From assembly GCA_030549495.1 (NCBI GenBank), contig JAUIRK010000521.1:62001-126000 (forward strand): a DNA stretch of 64,000 bases. Direction: 5' to 3'. This document shows, piece by piece, positions 11,987 to 22,583 of the stretch. The notes under the pieces were generated by a model, which saw only the letters and a program-made list of their open reading frames with translations, had not been told where the DNA came from and did no database searches. This stretch comes from Nectonema munidae (lineage: Eukaryota > Nematomorpha > Nectonematoida > Nectonematidae). The translations under genes were made by a program, and so were the position numbers. Positions within the stretch are counted from its first letter, which is position 1, and each line of letters begins with the position of its first letter.

Positions 11987-12937
11987 TTATTTAAGCAAAG
12001 GAATAAAATTGGCAATATCTGAATAAAATTTTCCCTCTGAATCCTGCACTTTGTTACTTTTGCGCCAAAGAAATTCGCACATATATGAATCGATTAGTGA
12101 TCGCGCAGTACCGCATTCTTTTTTATTCCGCAAATTTGCGAAAGCCCAAAACGATTCTATAGAGTTAGTGTGTTCTCCAGTTGCAGGGTCTTTGAAATAT
12201 TTTGACAGTTAGATGCTTGTACCCTTTTAGTGATGTAATGCCAGCTATTTATCGGAAATAATTGTCGTTCCCGGTAAAATACACTCTTTTATTCAGCGGA
12301 TCTATCGGGAACAGCGTACATGAAGCATGCACCCGTTTCCCGGCATATTCCACCAAATACCCATTGCTAGGGATAAACTCTGCCCACATTGTACTTTTTT
12401 CTCGAGAAGCAGGACTCGTCGATTTCAACACGAAGCCCTTGTCCTCCAATTTGCACAGAATTTCGGAGCAGTGAATCCGCGTACACTTCACACATATAAT
12501 TTTTCCAATCAGTGTACGAGGGGGAAAAAAAAAATGGGGGGGGGGGGGGGGGGGGAATATATAAATTTTTTATGGAAAAAAAAAAATATTGGGGGGGGGG
12601 GGGGGGGCCCCCCCCCGTGTACGCTTGTATTGGACATTTTAAAGTGTTTTTTACAAAAATTTTCTGTGGCAAGTTCATGACACCATGCATGAAAAAAATA
12701 AACAATCGTTTTAAAAGGTGAACGAGTACCTTCTAACCACGTATCGCGTCTCAGTCCCAACTTAGTTCTGCACAACCTTTTATTGCATCTCCACCGTGAT
12801 AAATCACGCTTCATTAAATGCCGATGTGCACACAGTCTCTCCGGATGCAACACTCCATTATCTTGTAAGTAACGAATAGCTTTTTCTTCCTTGCTCACTT
12901 TTGCAGCCAGTTCGTAAACAGTTAAATAAATAAGCAT
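11987..12937 (-). pseudogene. ISXO2-like (IS1595/Merlin) DDE transposase, interrupted
   Basis: Read on the minus strand from the ATG at 12937. The N-terminus has a zinc-ribbon-like pattern (HPERLCAHRHL, RWRCNKRLC) and then LGLRRDTWLEGTRSPFKTIV and FFHAWCHELATENFCKKHF. The catalytic core follows with DWKNYMCEVYADSLLRNSVQ, IGGQGLRVEIDESCFSRKKY (first Asp in EIDES) and NVGRVYP. The C-terminus has GYKHLTVKYFKDP, HTNSIESFWAF and ECGTARSLIDSYMCEFLWR (Glu of the triad in NSIES). This order matches ISXO2-like transposases. A low-complexity insert lies at 12519-12623 between TSV and DWKNY, and frameshifts around 12480-12240 break the middle. Not functional as it stands. Confidence 0.88.
12512..12623. 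repeat. Homopolymer insert inside the transposase, flanked by GTGTACG
   Basis: About 98 bp made of G runs, A runs and a G-to-C switch. It sits between two copies of GTGTACG (12512-12518 and 12617-12623). Removing the insert with one GTGTACG brings adjacent transposase residues together apart from one base. The flanking duplication suggests insertion or slippage, but homopolymers of this kind can also come from sequencing or assembly error. Confidence 0.6.
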
Positions 12938-13006
12938 TAAATAAATAACTATAAAAGGCAGATGAAATGCTGATTACTTGATTGGGCCGTCTAAACGAAA
13001 AGACCC

Positions 13007-16000
13007 AAATAACTCACTCAATAGTATTTATGATTTGCAACTGGTTTAGTATGATTGCTTTTATGATTTATAGTAGAAATTTACTATTACAGGAGTATAA
13101 AGATGCATTGCTAACATTACTAGTTTAAATAGTCGAGATTCATTTTAAGTTTTCAGTGACTAGTATACAAGAAGCTTAGATGTTATGACCAAAAGCTGAT
13201 ATCTTTGTGTAAAGACCAATCATATCATTTTACTCACACTTTATGTAGTATTATTTTTTTCCAAAAGTGAAATTTTATAACTAACTTCAGTAAAAAACTA
13301 GTAGACTAATTAGCAAATACCTCCTAAATCTAAATATTATTCTTTTAGCAACTATTGTTCTAAAACTTAGAGAGGAATATATTGAAACTTCCATTTTAAG
13401 TCTTACTTTTTGTGCACAATTCAAAGACGCAATGACGTCATCGACATCTATATTTTTAAAACGTAATTACAATTTTGTTTCTTCACATTCAATCTTAAAC
13501 TTCCTGCACTACATTGTGTATTACGTTTTATTATGAATCCTTAAAGCTCTGTAATTAAATGCTCAAAGGTCAGTAAACTAAAGGATATTTTAGGAATCTG
13601 GGATTTTACGTAGAATACTTGAAATGTATTCTCTTGAATGGTTCTCTTGAAATTTCAAGTTTTCGCGAATTTCAGTAGGGCAAATCCTACTTTGCTTATT
13701 CACAGTGCGCCGACCCAAAAAAATTAAAGTATTCAAAGTTGGTCATTTGAGAATGGGTCAGTATTCGGCAAATTAAGAATCGGAAAACTGCACAAATCGC
13801 ACATAAAGCCTTAACTTTCTCCATTTAGCGTTGGCGCTAAGCTTTATCACACCAAATTATCACTACATCCCTATGCACATCGCTTATTTGCTTATTCCCC
13901 CATTTAATCCCTTATGTAAATACGTTTTTCGCTCTGCTTTTGGAAATGGCGCGCAAAAATGTATACAATTTGCATGCTGCTTCGCATCTTTACTTCTCGA
14001 AATTTTAATAATAATAATATTACTATCAATAATGCATGATTATATACTTGCATGCGTCAGCAATTTCTCTAAAATTTTCAGGTAAGCATTTTTCATATGC
14101 TTTTATACTCTTACCGCGTTTGCATATATTCTTCACCTGTTTGAGAAGAAATCTTGAAAAAATGCATCTTATCCAAACTTCTTTGCCTCAGGTAGAAGAA
14201 AAAAGTTTTCAAAAACCCATATAGCCCCATCGCCCCAGCAACATCTCAAATATATAAAATATTAATTAGCAAGCCAGTTAATGAACAATTAGTTCGCCTT
14301 GCTTTTGTTTAACTATGTGCAAAGATGATACTGGAATCGAACGCTAAGACCTTGTATAGGCATCAAGACAGCATTACGTAAAAACCCTAAAAAAAAAGGA
14401 AACTAGTCAAAAGAATGTGGCAAAATATTGGTAATTATTTTTAAAGTTTCTTTCTATTATATTTTTTTTCAAATATTGCCTGTATTATTCATTCTCAAAT
14501 AATGTTAATATGCAGACATCATCATTGTTCCTCTAAGAAATTTTTTTTTACCTTTTTTTTCATATTTTTTTGTTGATAAGGGAAACATTTACCACAAAAC
14601 TTATAAAAGCTAAAAGTTTACTACTAGTAAACTACAGTTCTGTTAATATTTAATGTAATCATTGAAAAGAGAATTGTCATTATATAAATTTAAAATATTG
14701 CGTCTAAAAACATTGGGATACCAGATGAGCCCAAGATCTCCCTGCAACTTCTTGGCACAACTTTGTTTCCCGTCGCCACAGAATACTTTATATTATTTTG
14801 TGATAACATTTGGATAGAAAAATTTTGTCACCTCTTGAAATTTTTAAACCTCTTTTCAAAAAAACAATTTTTTTTTCAAAAAAGGTTTTTGAACTGGGTA
14901 CACTACAGTCAAAAATGGTAACTAATTCGCATGAAAGAGAAAAGTACATGAAAATTTGAGAATTTATTTTAAATTTTATTTATATATTTATATTTATGTG
15001 AACTTTTCTCATAACTGCTGAAACTGCAATAATAAAAATAATTGTGTTAGAGAAGTAAAAAATGAAGCAAATTCTGAAGCATTTGAGATTCCATTTGATT
15101 TATTATCTACGTACTCTGATTTATCTCAACTTATGTGGGTTAGAATTTAAATTCTCATATAACCATAAGTTTTTAGCATATTTCTTCGTTTCGAATAGAA
15201 TTCAAGTAATATTCATTTTGTGTATTCCTTTTTGTTCGGTTGTATTAAAGAGATTTTACTAAATTTGAAGAGAAAAGAGAAAAATTTCTCAAGTATATTT
15301 TGATTGCAAAATAATGTCCACTTTTTCAAAAATTCTTCAACTTGGTTCGAGTTTGTTGGAAAGTTACACTCTAGCGGCGCAAATAAATTAACCATTTTTT
15401 GATTTTATATGTATAATGTACATAGCAAGAAATGTATTAAAAGTATTTTTGAAAGGGTTATTTCTTAATAGCGATCGTTAATCAATTTTAAGCTTATTGG
15501 TCTCGAACGTGGTTGGTTCATCACTAATTTCAATGTTTATTGATTTCTTTTATGAGATTTGAAATTTGCTTTAGTTTACTTCAAAAAACACTCTTGAAAC
15601 GGATTACAAAGATCTTTTACAATATTCTTATTACAAGTATTCCTAGTAAATAAATTTAATTTTGTTGACTAGAAGTTATACATCGGAACTGATGAATGTC
15701 AAGAGCGTTGTATTCTATTAAAATTTTGATTTATAAAAATTGAAAAAAACATTGAATAAGGGATTTATCTCTATTTTCTGTAACGAAGACTTGGATAACA
15801 TTTTGCTTTCTATTGATGCTTCAGTAAAAGATTGGAAATTAATAATAACTTTGATTAAGTATTCAAAAAAAATCTCACATCTGATAAAGAAAATGTATGC
15901 CAAATATTTATCTTACCTTTCTGAAGAACTTATTTAATTTAGAATTAGTATTTATAAACAAATATATTTACAAAATTTATTAATTTGATTTGAAAAGTAA

Positions 16001-16014
16001 AAATTAATCTTCCC
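13007..16014. other. AT-rich stretch, no gene seen
   Basis: Plus-strand frames at 13831-14085 and 14036-14224 have no recognised similarity. A tRNA-like SINE trace may lie at 14318-14372 on the minus strand, with a GTTCGATTCCAG-type box B. Nothing else is supported. Confidence 0.4.
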
Positions 16015-16129
16015 CAGTTTCGACAAAAGACGGTCTTCATCAAAGGAAAAAGAAGCATGGGTGTTTCTCTAGATCTCTTTCTCTCAAATTTCTTTTTCTT
16101 CTTAAGAAGACAGTCTTTTAACGAAACTG
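16015..16129. repeat. Small foldback element, 115 bp
   Basis: The ends are inverted repeats of about 40 bp. The left starts CAGTTTCGACAAAAGACGGT and the right ends with the complement, from CAGTTTCGTTAAAAGACTGT. Both continue with CTTC and finish in AGAAAAAGAA-type sequence around a short loop. It is too small to code for anything and is likely a MITE or a collapsed remnant. Confidence 0.65.
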
Positions 16130-17529
16130 TTCAGGATTCATCTATTTGTTTTAAGCCATTTTAATAAACTTTGCAAATTTCATTCGTTTAAAATTTTTCT
16201 TATGTATGATAACTTCATCAAAATATTTTTTTATTTTTAAAAAGAAGATTTAAGCTGAAGGGCTATCATATTATTAAGCTAGGAATACAATATGATACTA
16301 TGACAATTCTTTATTAAAAAGAAAATATTTCGACTCCTAACTCTTTCAATCTCACAAGAGATCCTTTCCGCCATGAAAGCCGTTGCGTTAGCTTTCTGCT
16401 GGACATTAGCTGAAAAAGACTCATATACAGTTGAAATATTCGTTTTAAAAGATTTGTCATATTATGTGCTCGCTTTTATCTAAAAGAATCAGTATAGAAA
16501 GAATAAGCGCATGATAGAAATGTTTTACACTGAATCTTCAAATAAACGAACCAAACACCAACCAATAGCAGGATTATTCTTTCAATTTAAAGAAGGACTT
16601 CATCAACCAGAAACACTATAAGTACATATTAATTTTCGAAGCACTGAACTTATCAATATTCTTAAAGGCCGATGCGGATATTCGGTCATCGAACATAAAT
16701 TATTTAAGTACTAAGTATTAGTATTGTTTGTGAAGTTCGCACCCATTCTTTCGAATATCGTGGCCTGTACGGAATGCTGAGTCAAGGTCTACCTGCACTT
16801 TCCATCCAACTGAACGCCTAATACCGGCACTCGTTACTGCATAACTATACCTTGATATATATAATTTTACAAGAATGTATGTTTCAAATATATAAATACA
16901 ACTGACTGATCGATACAATCCTAACGCCAACGCTCCCAATTTGGAAAACAATTTTACTAACAAGACTAGAATCGGATCGCCAGAGCACTACTTAACCGTA
17001 AAAACCTTTGAATTCTTCGCTGGAAGAAAACCAGTATAAAAAACCGGGAAAGAAATTATTTGAAATTGAAATATAGTTATGTCATTACATGTGGTAAAGA
17101 ATCGTTCAGAGCCGACTGTAGCATTGGTAAAAAAATTCAGTTTTTTGATACAAAATGTTTTAAAACATCGCAAGAACTATAGGTGTTACATTTTAAAAAC
17201 TTAAATCGTTATGATTAATTTTTTTTTGTGTGTTTCGTAATAAATTTATCAAAAACTTTATTATTTATATACTGATATTTTATATTTATTTTTTTATGGA
17301 TAATTAATTGGATGTAATAGATATTGACACAATTCATAAATTTTGAAGGGAGGTTAGTTGAAAAACTTAACATTTTATTTTTTTTAAATTTAACAAGGTA
17401 ACTTATTCCAGATAATTTACACTAAAATAAGAACAACTTTCTCGGTTCACGAACATTTACAGTAAAAAAGGACTTCAAGTTACATTAAAAGTTTCTTAGG
17501 TTTTGTCGGTTGTGATTTCAGAAGACGTG
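16130..17529. other. AT-rich stretch, no firm gene
   Basis: GC-richer patches at 16725-16990 and 16990-17170 carry short open frames, such as YAVTSAGIRRSVGWKVQVDL on the minus strand, without a family I can name. They may be transposon debris. Confidence 0.35.
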
Positions 17530-18164
17530 GCATTTGAAAAGTAACATGTTTAAAATAGATATGCCTAGCCGTAGCTCAGTTAGAGATAAAACGCCCTTTT
17601 CTTCATCTTGTGAGACGGCTTTAGAAATAAATTCAGTTTGTTGCAAGCAGTTTACAATCGCTCAAGGTTTCACAGAATCCCGAGATTTTTTAATATATCT
17701 AATAGCGTCAGCTAATATGATCTAGTGAGCCCCGTTAGTTTCATGTTGTTCTATAATGTGATTTAGTTGATGTTAGCGAAAATGAATTTTGAAATTTTTA
17801 TATTTTTCTTCCAAAATTATTTTATTTTTTTATTTCAAAATTTCTTAGTTTGTTTATATTTTTATAAAGACAAAAGTAAAAGAGAATATTATTTCATTTT
17901 AAAATTTTCATTATTTGCACATTTTTTAAGCATTAAACTTAAAAATAATTAAAAACAAAATATTTAAATGACAATGGCGGAAAAATGAGGGAAAATCATG
18001 ATAATAATGATATCTTTGTACTGAAGATTAAGTTGACGGATGAATGAGAGCGAGGGGTGCAAAATGGCAGGAATTAATAATTAAGGAAATCGGATCTGAG
18101 TAATTTTATGGCGATAATCGGGGTGGACTATAAATCGGGGCGGCGTTGTTGCGGGTGAGCACTG
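17530..18164 (-). mobile_element. Probable pogo/Tigger-like DNA transposon remnant
   Basis: On the minus strand near 17725-17600, the frame ADAIRYIKKSRDSVKP is followed by AIVNCLQQTEFISKAVSQDE. This resembles the C-terminal AI..W....VKP.TI.NCF..AGF motif of CENP-B-related (pogo, Tigger, Jerky) transposases. At 18060-18164 a GC-rich end reads inward on the minus strand as CAGTGCTCACCCGCAACAAC and is followed outside by TA, which fits a Tc1/mariner-type target. The space between is too short for a full gene, so this would be an internally deleted copy. The left end was not located. Confidence 0.4.
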
Positions 18165-19092
18165 TATAAAATATTCAAAAGGAAAAGTTTGAAAATGTGG
18201 TCATTATAATTTTTCTGCAATGGAATAAAGTAAATCATTATTTATATAAATATAGAGAATATATATAGGATATATATAGTCTAAAAATAAATACAGAATT
18301 TATATAGAGAATTTTATATATTTGAGTAAGATGATTGTTACCATTTTTGTAACATAGTTTGTGCATTCAAATGTTATTATGATATAGAAATGGAGGGGCG
18401 TGTGTTTTTGTTGAGATTAAACGAAAGTAAGATATAATTCCTATGTTTCAAAAAAACGATCATAATTTTTGGATAGAATAAATAGCCTTTAAATTGATGT
18501 TTGGAAAATGATATGTTTTTGAATAATATGGTACAAAACAAAGAAAAGCTTATGAATGGTATAGTTTTTTCAATGAAAACACCAAACTTTCTACTGAGTT
18601 TTGTGTATTCAAATACAATGATATAAAAATGGAGGAAGCATATATTATTGTTAAGCTAAAACAAAGATATCATACATTTCTGATATTCATAAAAAGTGAT
18701 GAATTTTATAAGAGTTCATATATAAGAAATAGACTTTAAAGTTTTATAATGTGTATCCGTTAAGGTATTCACATGACCGTAATTCTTTACCGCCTTGGGT
18801 GGCGGTATTGGGCTGCTAGAGGCCATTTTAATATTCTTCGTTTATTTATAATTTTTAGATCCACAATTAAATAAAGAAATAATAATGAGCGTTCGTAAAC
18901 TGCAGGTTACATTATAAAGAAGTTTTATACATCTTATTAAAAATTGTTCCGCTCGTATTCGATTGGTAGCTATCAGAGCCCAGCGGAGACCCCGATCTTC
19001 CCCGTTCCCCGCTGGGAGAGTGACTCTTGGTTCCCTGCGGGAAAGGTTTTAACCCCATTATCGGGGAATTGATAGAAAATTTGATCGTCCAT

Positions 19093-19220
19093 ATTCTGCA
19101 AATATATACATTATTTACAAAGTCTATCTTCATTACCTTTTTGTAAATATATACATTATTTACAAAGTCTTTATTATTTAAATGATCTTTTTGTAAATAT
19201 ATACATTATTTACTTTTCGA
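19093..19220. repeat. Three tandem copies of a unit containing GTAAATATATACATTATTTAC
   Basis: The 20-odd-base core recurs at about 19097, 19142 and 19193, separated by related spacer. Each core is itself an imperfect inverted repeat (GTAAATA and TATTTAC). It lies inside the hAT derivative, where subterminal repeats can be transposase binding sites. Confidence 0.7.
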
Positions 19221-19506
19221 CATGGTTTCAATAATATGAAATAATACTGAAAAAATTTGTGGGTTCGTTTCCACGAAATCTCCTATGAAATTGGAATTTA
19301 TTTCGTATCATACCGTTTCACTAATCGATGCGCCCCTATACTTTTCTATGGAAATCGCAATTTTTTCACTATTCAGTGCGTCGTCAATCAATTTCAATTT
19401 CTTTTTTCTCAATTTGATTTTTTAATTATTATTATAATAGTCTTATAAGGCTTTCCAAATAGGTTTAAAAAAAAGACAAAATTACAAAATACTATCGAAT
19501 TATATA

Positions 19507-19671
19507 TTTTCAGAATTATATCTTAATAAATTAAAATGCCCGGCAAGCAACTTTCAATCAGAAAGATTGTTCAGTTCCGGTTCAAATATTGTAAACAGTA
19601 AACGAAGTAGCTTGAATCTAGAAAAAGTGGACGAGTTCACTTTTCTTGGGCAAAATAATAAATCATTTTAA
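19507..19671 (+). pseudogene. C-terminal hAT dimerisation domain fragment
   Basis: An open frame with LKCPASNFQSERLFSSGSNI followed by VNSKRSSLNLEKVDEFTFLG and a stop at 19669-19671. It matches the C-terminal hAT dimerisation motif P.S....ER.FS..G.I...R..L.....E...FL. A splice-acceptor-like tttcag precedes it. Only this domain survives of the transposase. Confidence 0.88.
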
Positions 19672-20039
19672 AATTAGCTTAAATAAAAAAGTTTATTTTG
19701 TCTTTTTGTTTCATGAAATACTTTTATATTTCATCTTTGAGAAAATTGTTACCCGACCCGCCCGTTCCCCGGGGGTGAGCATCTCCCCGACCCGAACCCC
19801 GACCCGAACCCCGACCCGACCTAAAAATTCACCCCCCCCCCCGGGGGCTCTGGTAGCTATCCATATGTTTTGCAATTTACCTAACTTGCTTATACGAAAA
19901 GGCATTTTTATGTCTTTTGACCATAAAATCGCAACAGAAATCTGCTTATACTATGACCTGTCTGTTTTTGTGATTTATCAAATTCGATTCAAAATAATGA
20001 AAATTTTATCAAAGAAAAAAGTTTCAAAAGTCTGACTGC

Positions 20040-21120
20040 GCAGAAATATAAGTAAAATTTTTAACAAGTTTTGAAATAATTTTTTCAAATTCGTTTGTGA
20101 AAAAAACATTTTTCTAAGTGAAAGCTTTTGAATTAATGCTTTGTTATTAACAAAAATGTAATGGTCACTAGTTTTTTTAGATCGCGCTAGAATTGACAAG
20201 TGCTAGTTCGAAGGAACACATTGGCTACATTTTAATTTTATATCTGCTTTTATTTGAAGATCAAAGTATTTTATTGGATAACCTCTACGGTAGTAAGAGT
20301 GCTCATTTTTTGAAAACTGTTATTGGAAGGAAACATATGAATTTCAAAATGAAATTTTTTCGTTTCGATTATATCTATATATGACACACAATTAGCTTAA
20401 ATTATATCACTATGCTTTTACAGAAGGGTCGTTTCTTTGATAAATTGCAGAAATGTGAGCATGTTCAGTAAAGGTTTTGATACTTTTAAACAAAGAAACT
20501 AGGATATTAAATAATAATTAATCATATAATAAGGTTCATTAATATAATCATTGACATATAATTGATTCTCGATATTATATGATTTGCACATGAAATGTAC
20601 ATAACAAAATTAAACCATACCCACGGGGTTCAAAGCTCTAACCTACTTATTGTTCTTTGTACATGTGTAGATGTGTAAATAGGCAAAAATATACATTTAA
20701 ATTTTAATGGACACTGCCTTGCTTATATATTTTAAAAACACGCGCGAAATTTGTATTTACACCAGTAAACGACGAACTTATAGAAACAAATAGGCTGCAT
20801 GAATCAAAAATTATGTACCATAACGTCAAATAGGATGTAGATAAATGAAATATAAAGGAGATCTGACACTGTTAAATGCTATAGTGCAGCATGAGCTATT
20901 TTTATTGCATTCATTACAATCATTCAAAAAAATTGGAGATATAAAATTTTTTGAAATTCAAGGAAATAAAATGGACAGCTGCCATAGAGAAAGAGAATCA
21001 GCGATGTAATTGTAAACAGAATTTTATAAGCATTTCGTTGTAACTTCTTTTCCAACTTTAACATTTCTTTTTCTTAAGTTCACTATTTTCTTTATTTGGA
21101 ATCCCTAGTGAGAGAGGGTC
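20040..21120. other. AT-rich stretch, no gene seen
   Basis: No recognisable coding or RNA feature on either strand. The open frame at 20193-20384 has no similarity I can name. Confidence 0.4.
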
Positions 21121-21549
21121 CCTTCTTATACAAACAATTATGGCAGTACTACCTTATACAACCCTTCGGCTAACTCACAATACCAAAGGTAGCATGAGCT
21201 ATTTGGAGGCTCTTTTGTTTAACATTAAAAGCCCGTAATTCAGATGCAAGGGAATGGAAGTTCGTTTTGAAGGATGTCTTTTATTCTATTCGATCTTTGC
21301 TCCGCACAATAGGTGGGATGCCCACCGCTTGAAAAGTTCTATGTCTTTTCCAAGTCGTTCTTTAGGCAATGGAAACGAGACAAAGGTCACGCTTAAAGCT
21401 TTAGCCCCTATTGAAATTCCTTTCTTTTTTTTATCATCCAACGAATCTCATTCTTATAAGTTGCATACTCAAATTGATGGCACCTTTAAAAATAAACCTC
21501 CTTACCCAATAAAAAAACATTCTTTGTTCGCCAATTCACAAGGTAAGAA

Positions 21550-21745
21550 GTACCTCACACACACAAATTTGTGGGAGCTTTATTCGGACCATGGTGCGTT
21601 TCTTGGCCGGATGCCCTTCCTGACGTCGACCAAATGCCATCAGATTAAACAACAAGAAATTCTATTTCGTGTGCATTGGGAATCGAACCCAAGAATTTTG
21701 GAATGAAATATCTAAGGTCTAACCACCATGGCGCCGGTGCCCATC
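21550..21745 (-). mobile_element. tRNA-derived SINE, family 1
   Basis: Read on the minus strand, a tRNA-like head contains GGCGCCATGGTGGTTAGACC (box A region) and TTGGGTTCGATTCCCAATG (box B). It is followed by GACGTCAGGAAGGGCATCCG, a block I recall from the bodies or tails of several animal SINEs shared with RTE-type LINEs. The 150-codon plus-strand frame at 21254-21706 runs through this element and ends in it, so that frame is not a good gene candidate. Confidence 0.65.
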
Positions 21746-21749
21746 GTTA

Positions 21750-22580
21750 CCCAATAAGGGAAAGGAAACATCCAAAACATTTAGGACATGGAAGAAAATA
21801 GGAGCAGGTTTGGCGCATACCTCTAACCACACCTAACTGTCAATATCACACATTTAACATTACCACTATCATCACTCATGAATGTTTTACTAGATCCACA
21901 AACCACGTTTAAATGTTTGACACTAAGCTATACATGCTACTAAAAATGAACATTCAAAACTTGAAATTAAATCCTAACTTTGTCAAATAAATGTCTCTTA
22001 CCTATAACATGGATCTAACTAACTAAACCTCTAACTATTAACCAACTACTGTATTTTTCGGATATATAAGTTGCTATTTTCTTCAACAAGTTACCAGCCT
22101 GAACATATCATCCGTTTCGACTTCTTTAAAGAATTTTTAAGTATAAATATTTTTTTAAAATACTTTTTACAATTTATCAAAATTCAATAGTGCTAATACA
22201 CAATACGGTTAAATCAATCACTTAAAAGATCGATATAAAATTGGCTAAACATGTTTTTGAGCAATTGCCTCTATGACATCATGATAATGCGCAAGGTGGT
22301 AAAATTAATAATTATTTATAAGTAACAAACATAATTAAAAAGATAATATAATTCGCTTCTTTTATTGACATTAAAAACATTCAAACATTTCAATGTCATA
22401 AAATTTGTCAAATGTTTGTAGAATAATCTAGCAAAATATCATAACTTTTATATTTCACAATATAGTGATAGATCGCTTAAAAGCAAGAGAAGAATTGGGT
22501 AAAACCGGGGAAGTAATGCCTCAAATAAGCAATCAGTTTCCATTCCATCTTCGTCTAAATCGCTGCTCAAAAACGTTCTA
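21750..22580. other. AT-rich stretch, no gene seen
   Basis: Flanking DNA between the SINE and the hAT element. No gene, RNA or repeat recognised apart from short AACTAACT words. Confidence 0.4.
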
Positions 22581-22583
22581 GAA

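Larger units (their letters stand above)
11805..13006 (-). mobile_element. Merlin/ISXO2-type DNA transposon with long terminal inverted repeats
   Basis: The ends are inverted repeats of about 60 bp. The left end begins GGGTCTTTTAGTTTAGACGA, and the right end, read inward on the minus strand, begins GGGTCTTTTCGTTTAGACGG. Both continue with ATCAAGTAATCA, CATTTC and CTTTTATAG. The only gene between them is a transposase on the minus strand. Total length is 1202 bp, normal for this superfamily. The 8-9 bp target duplication known for Merlin is not evident: flanks read atagtaaa and aaataact. Confidence 0.88.
18974..19852 (+). mobile_element. hAT transposon deletion derivative with perfect 8-bp target duplication
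   Basis: Starts CAGAGCCC and ends GGGCTCTG. It is flanked on both sides by GTAGCTAT (18966-18973 and 19853-19860), a perfect 8-bp target-site duplication as hAT elements make. Both ends carry GC-rich repeats (GACCCGAACCCC units at the right end, CCCCG-rich sequence at the left) in very AT-rich DNA. Inside are three copies of a short tandem unit and the C-terminal end of a hAT transposase. At 879 bp it has lost most of the transposase and must have depended on another copy. Confidence 0.9.

Noticed and set aside
12327-12721. Plus-strand frames with poly-Gly
   Set aside because: Shadows of the G-run insert and of the minus-strand transposase.
13703-13800. CAGTGCGCCGACCC as the partner end of the pogo-like element at 18164
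   Set aside because: Only the first few bases agree, no TA precedes it, and the Merlin element and other repeats lie in between without supporting sequence.
13831-14085. 84-codon plus-strand frame ending near a gtaagc site
   Set aside because: The donor-like site alone is weak evidence and the peptide has no recognisable family.
14318-14372. Possible tRNA gene or SINE on the minus strand
   Set aside because: Only a box-B-like GTTCGATTCC is visible; no box A or stem pairing, so not listed as an RNA gene.
15740-15937. Plus- and minus-strand frames over the same bases
   Set aside because: Mutual shadows in AT-rich DNA without similarity.
21254-21706. 150-codon plus-strand open frame
   Set aside because: Its 3' half runs backwards through a tRNA-derived SINE, and the rest shows no family similarity.
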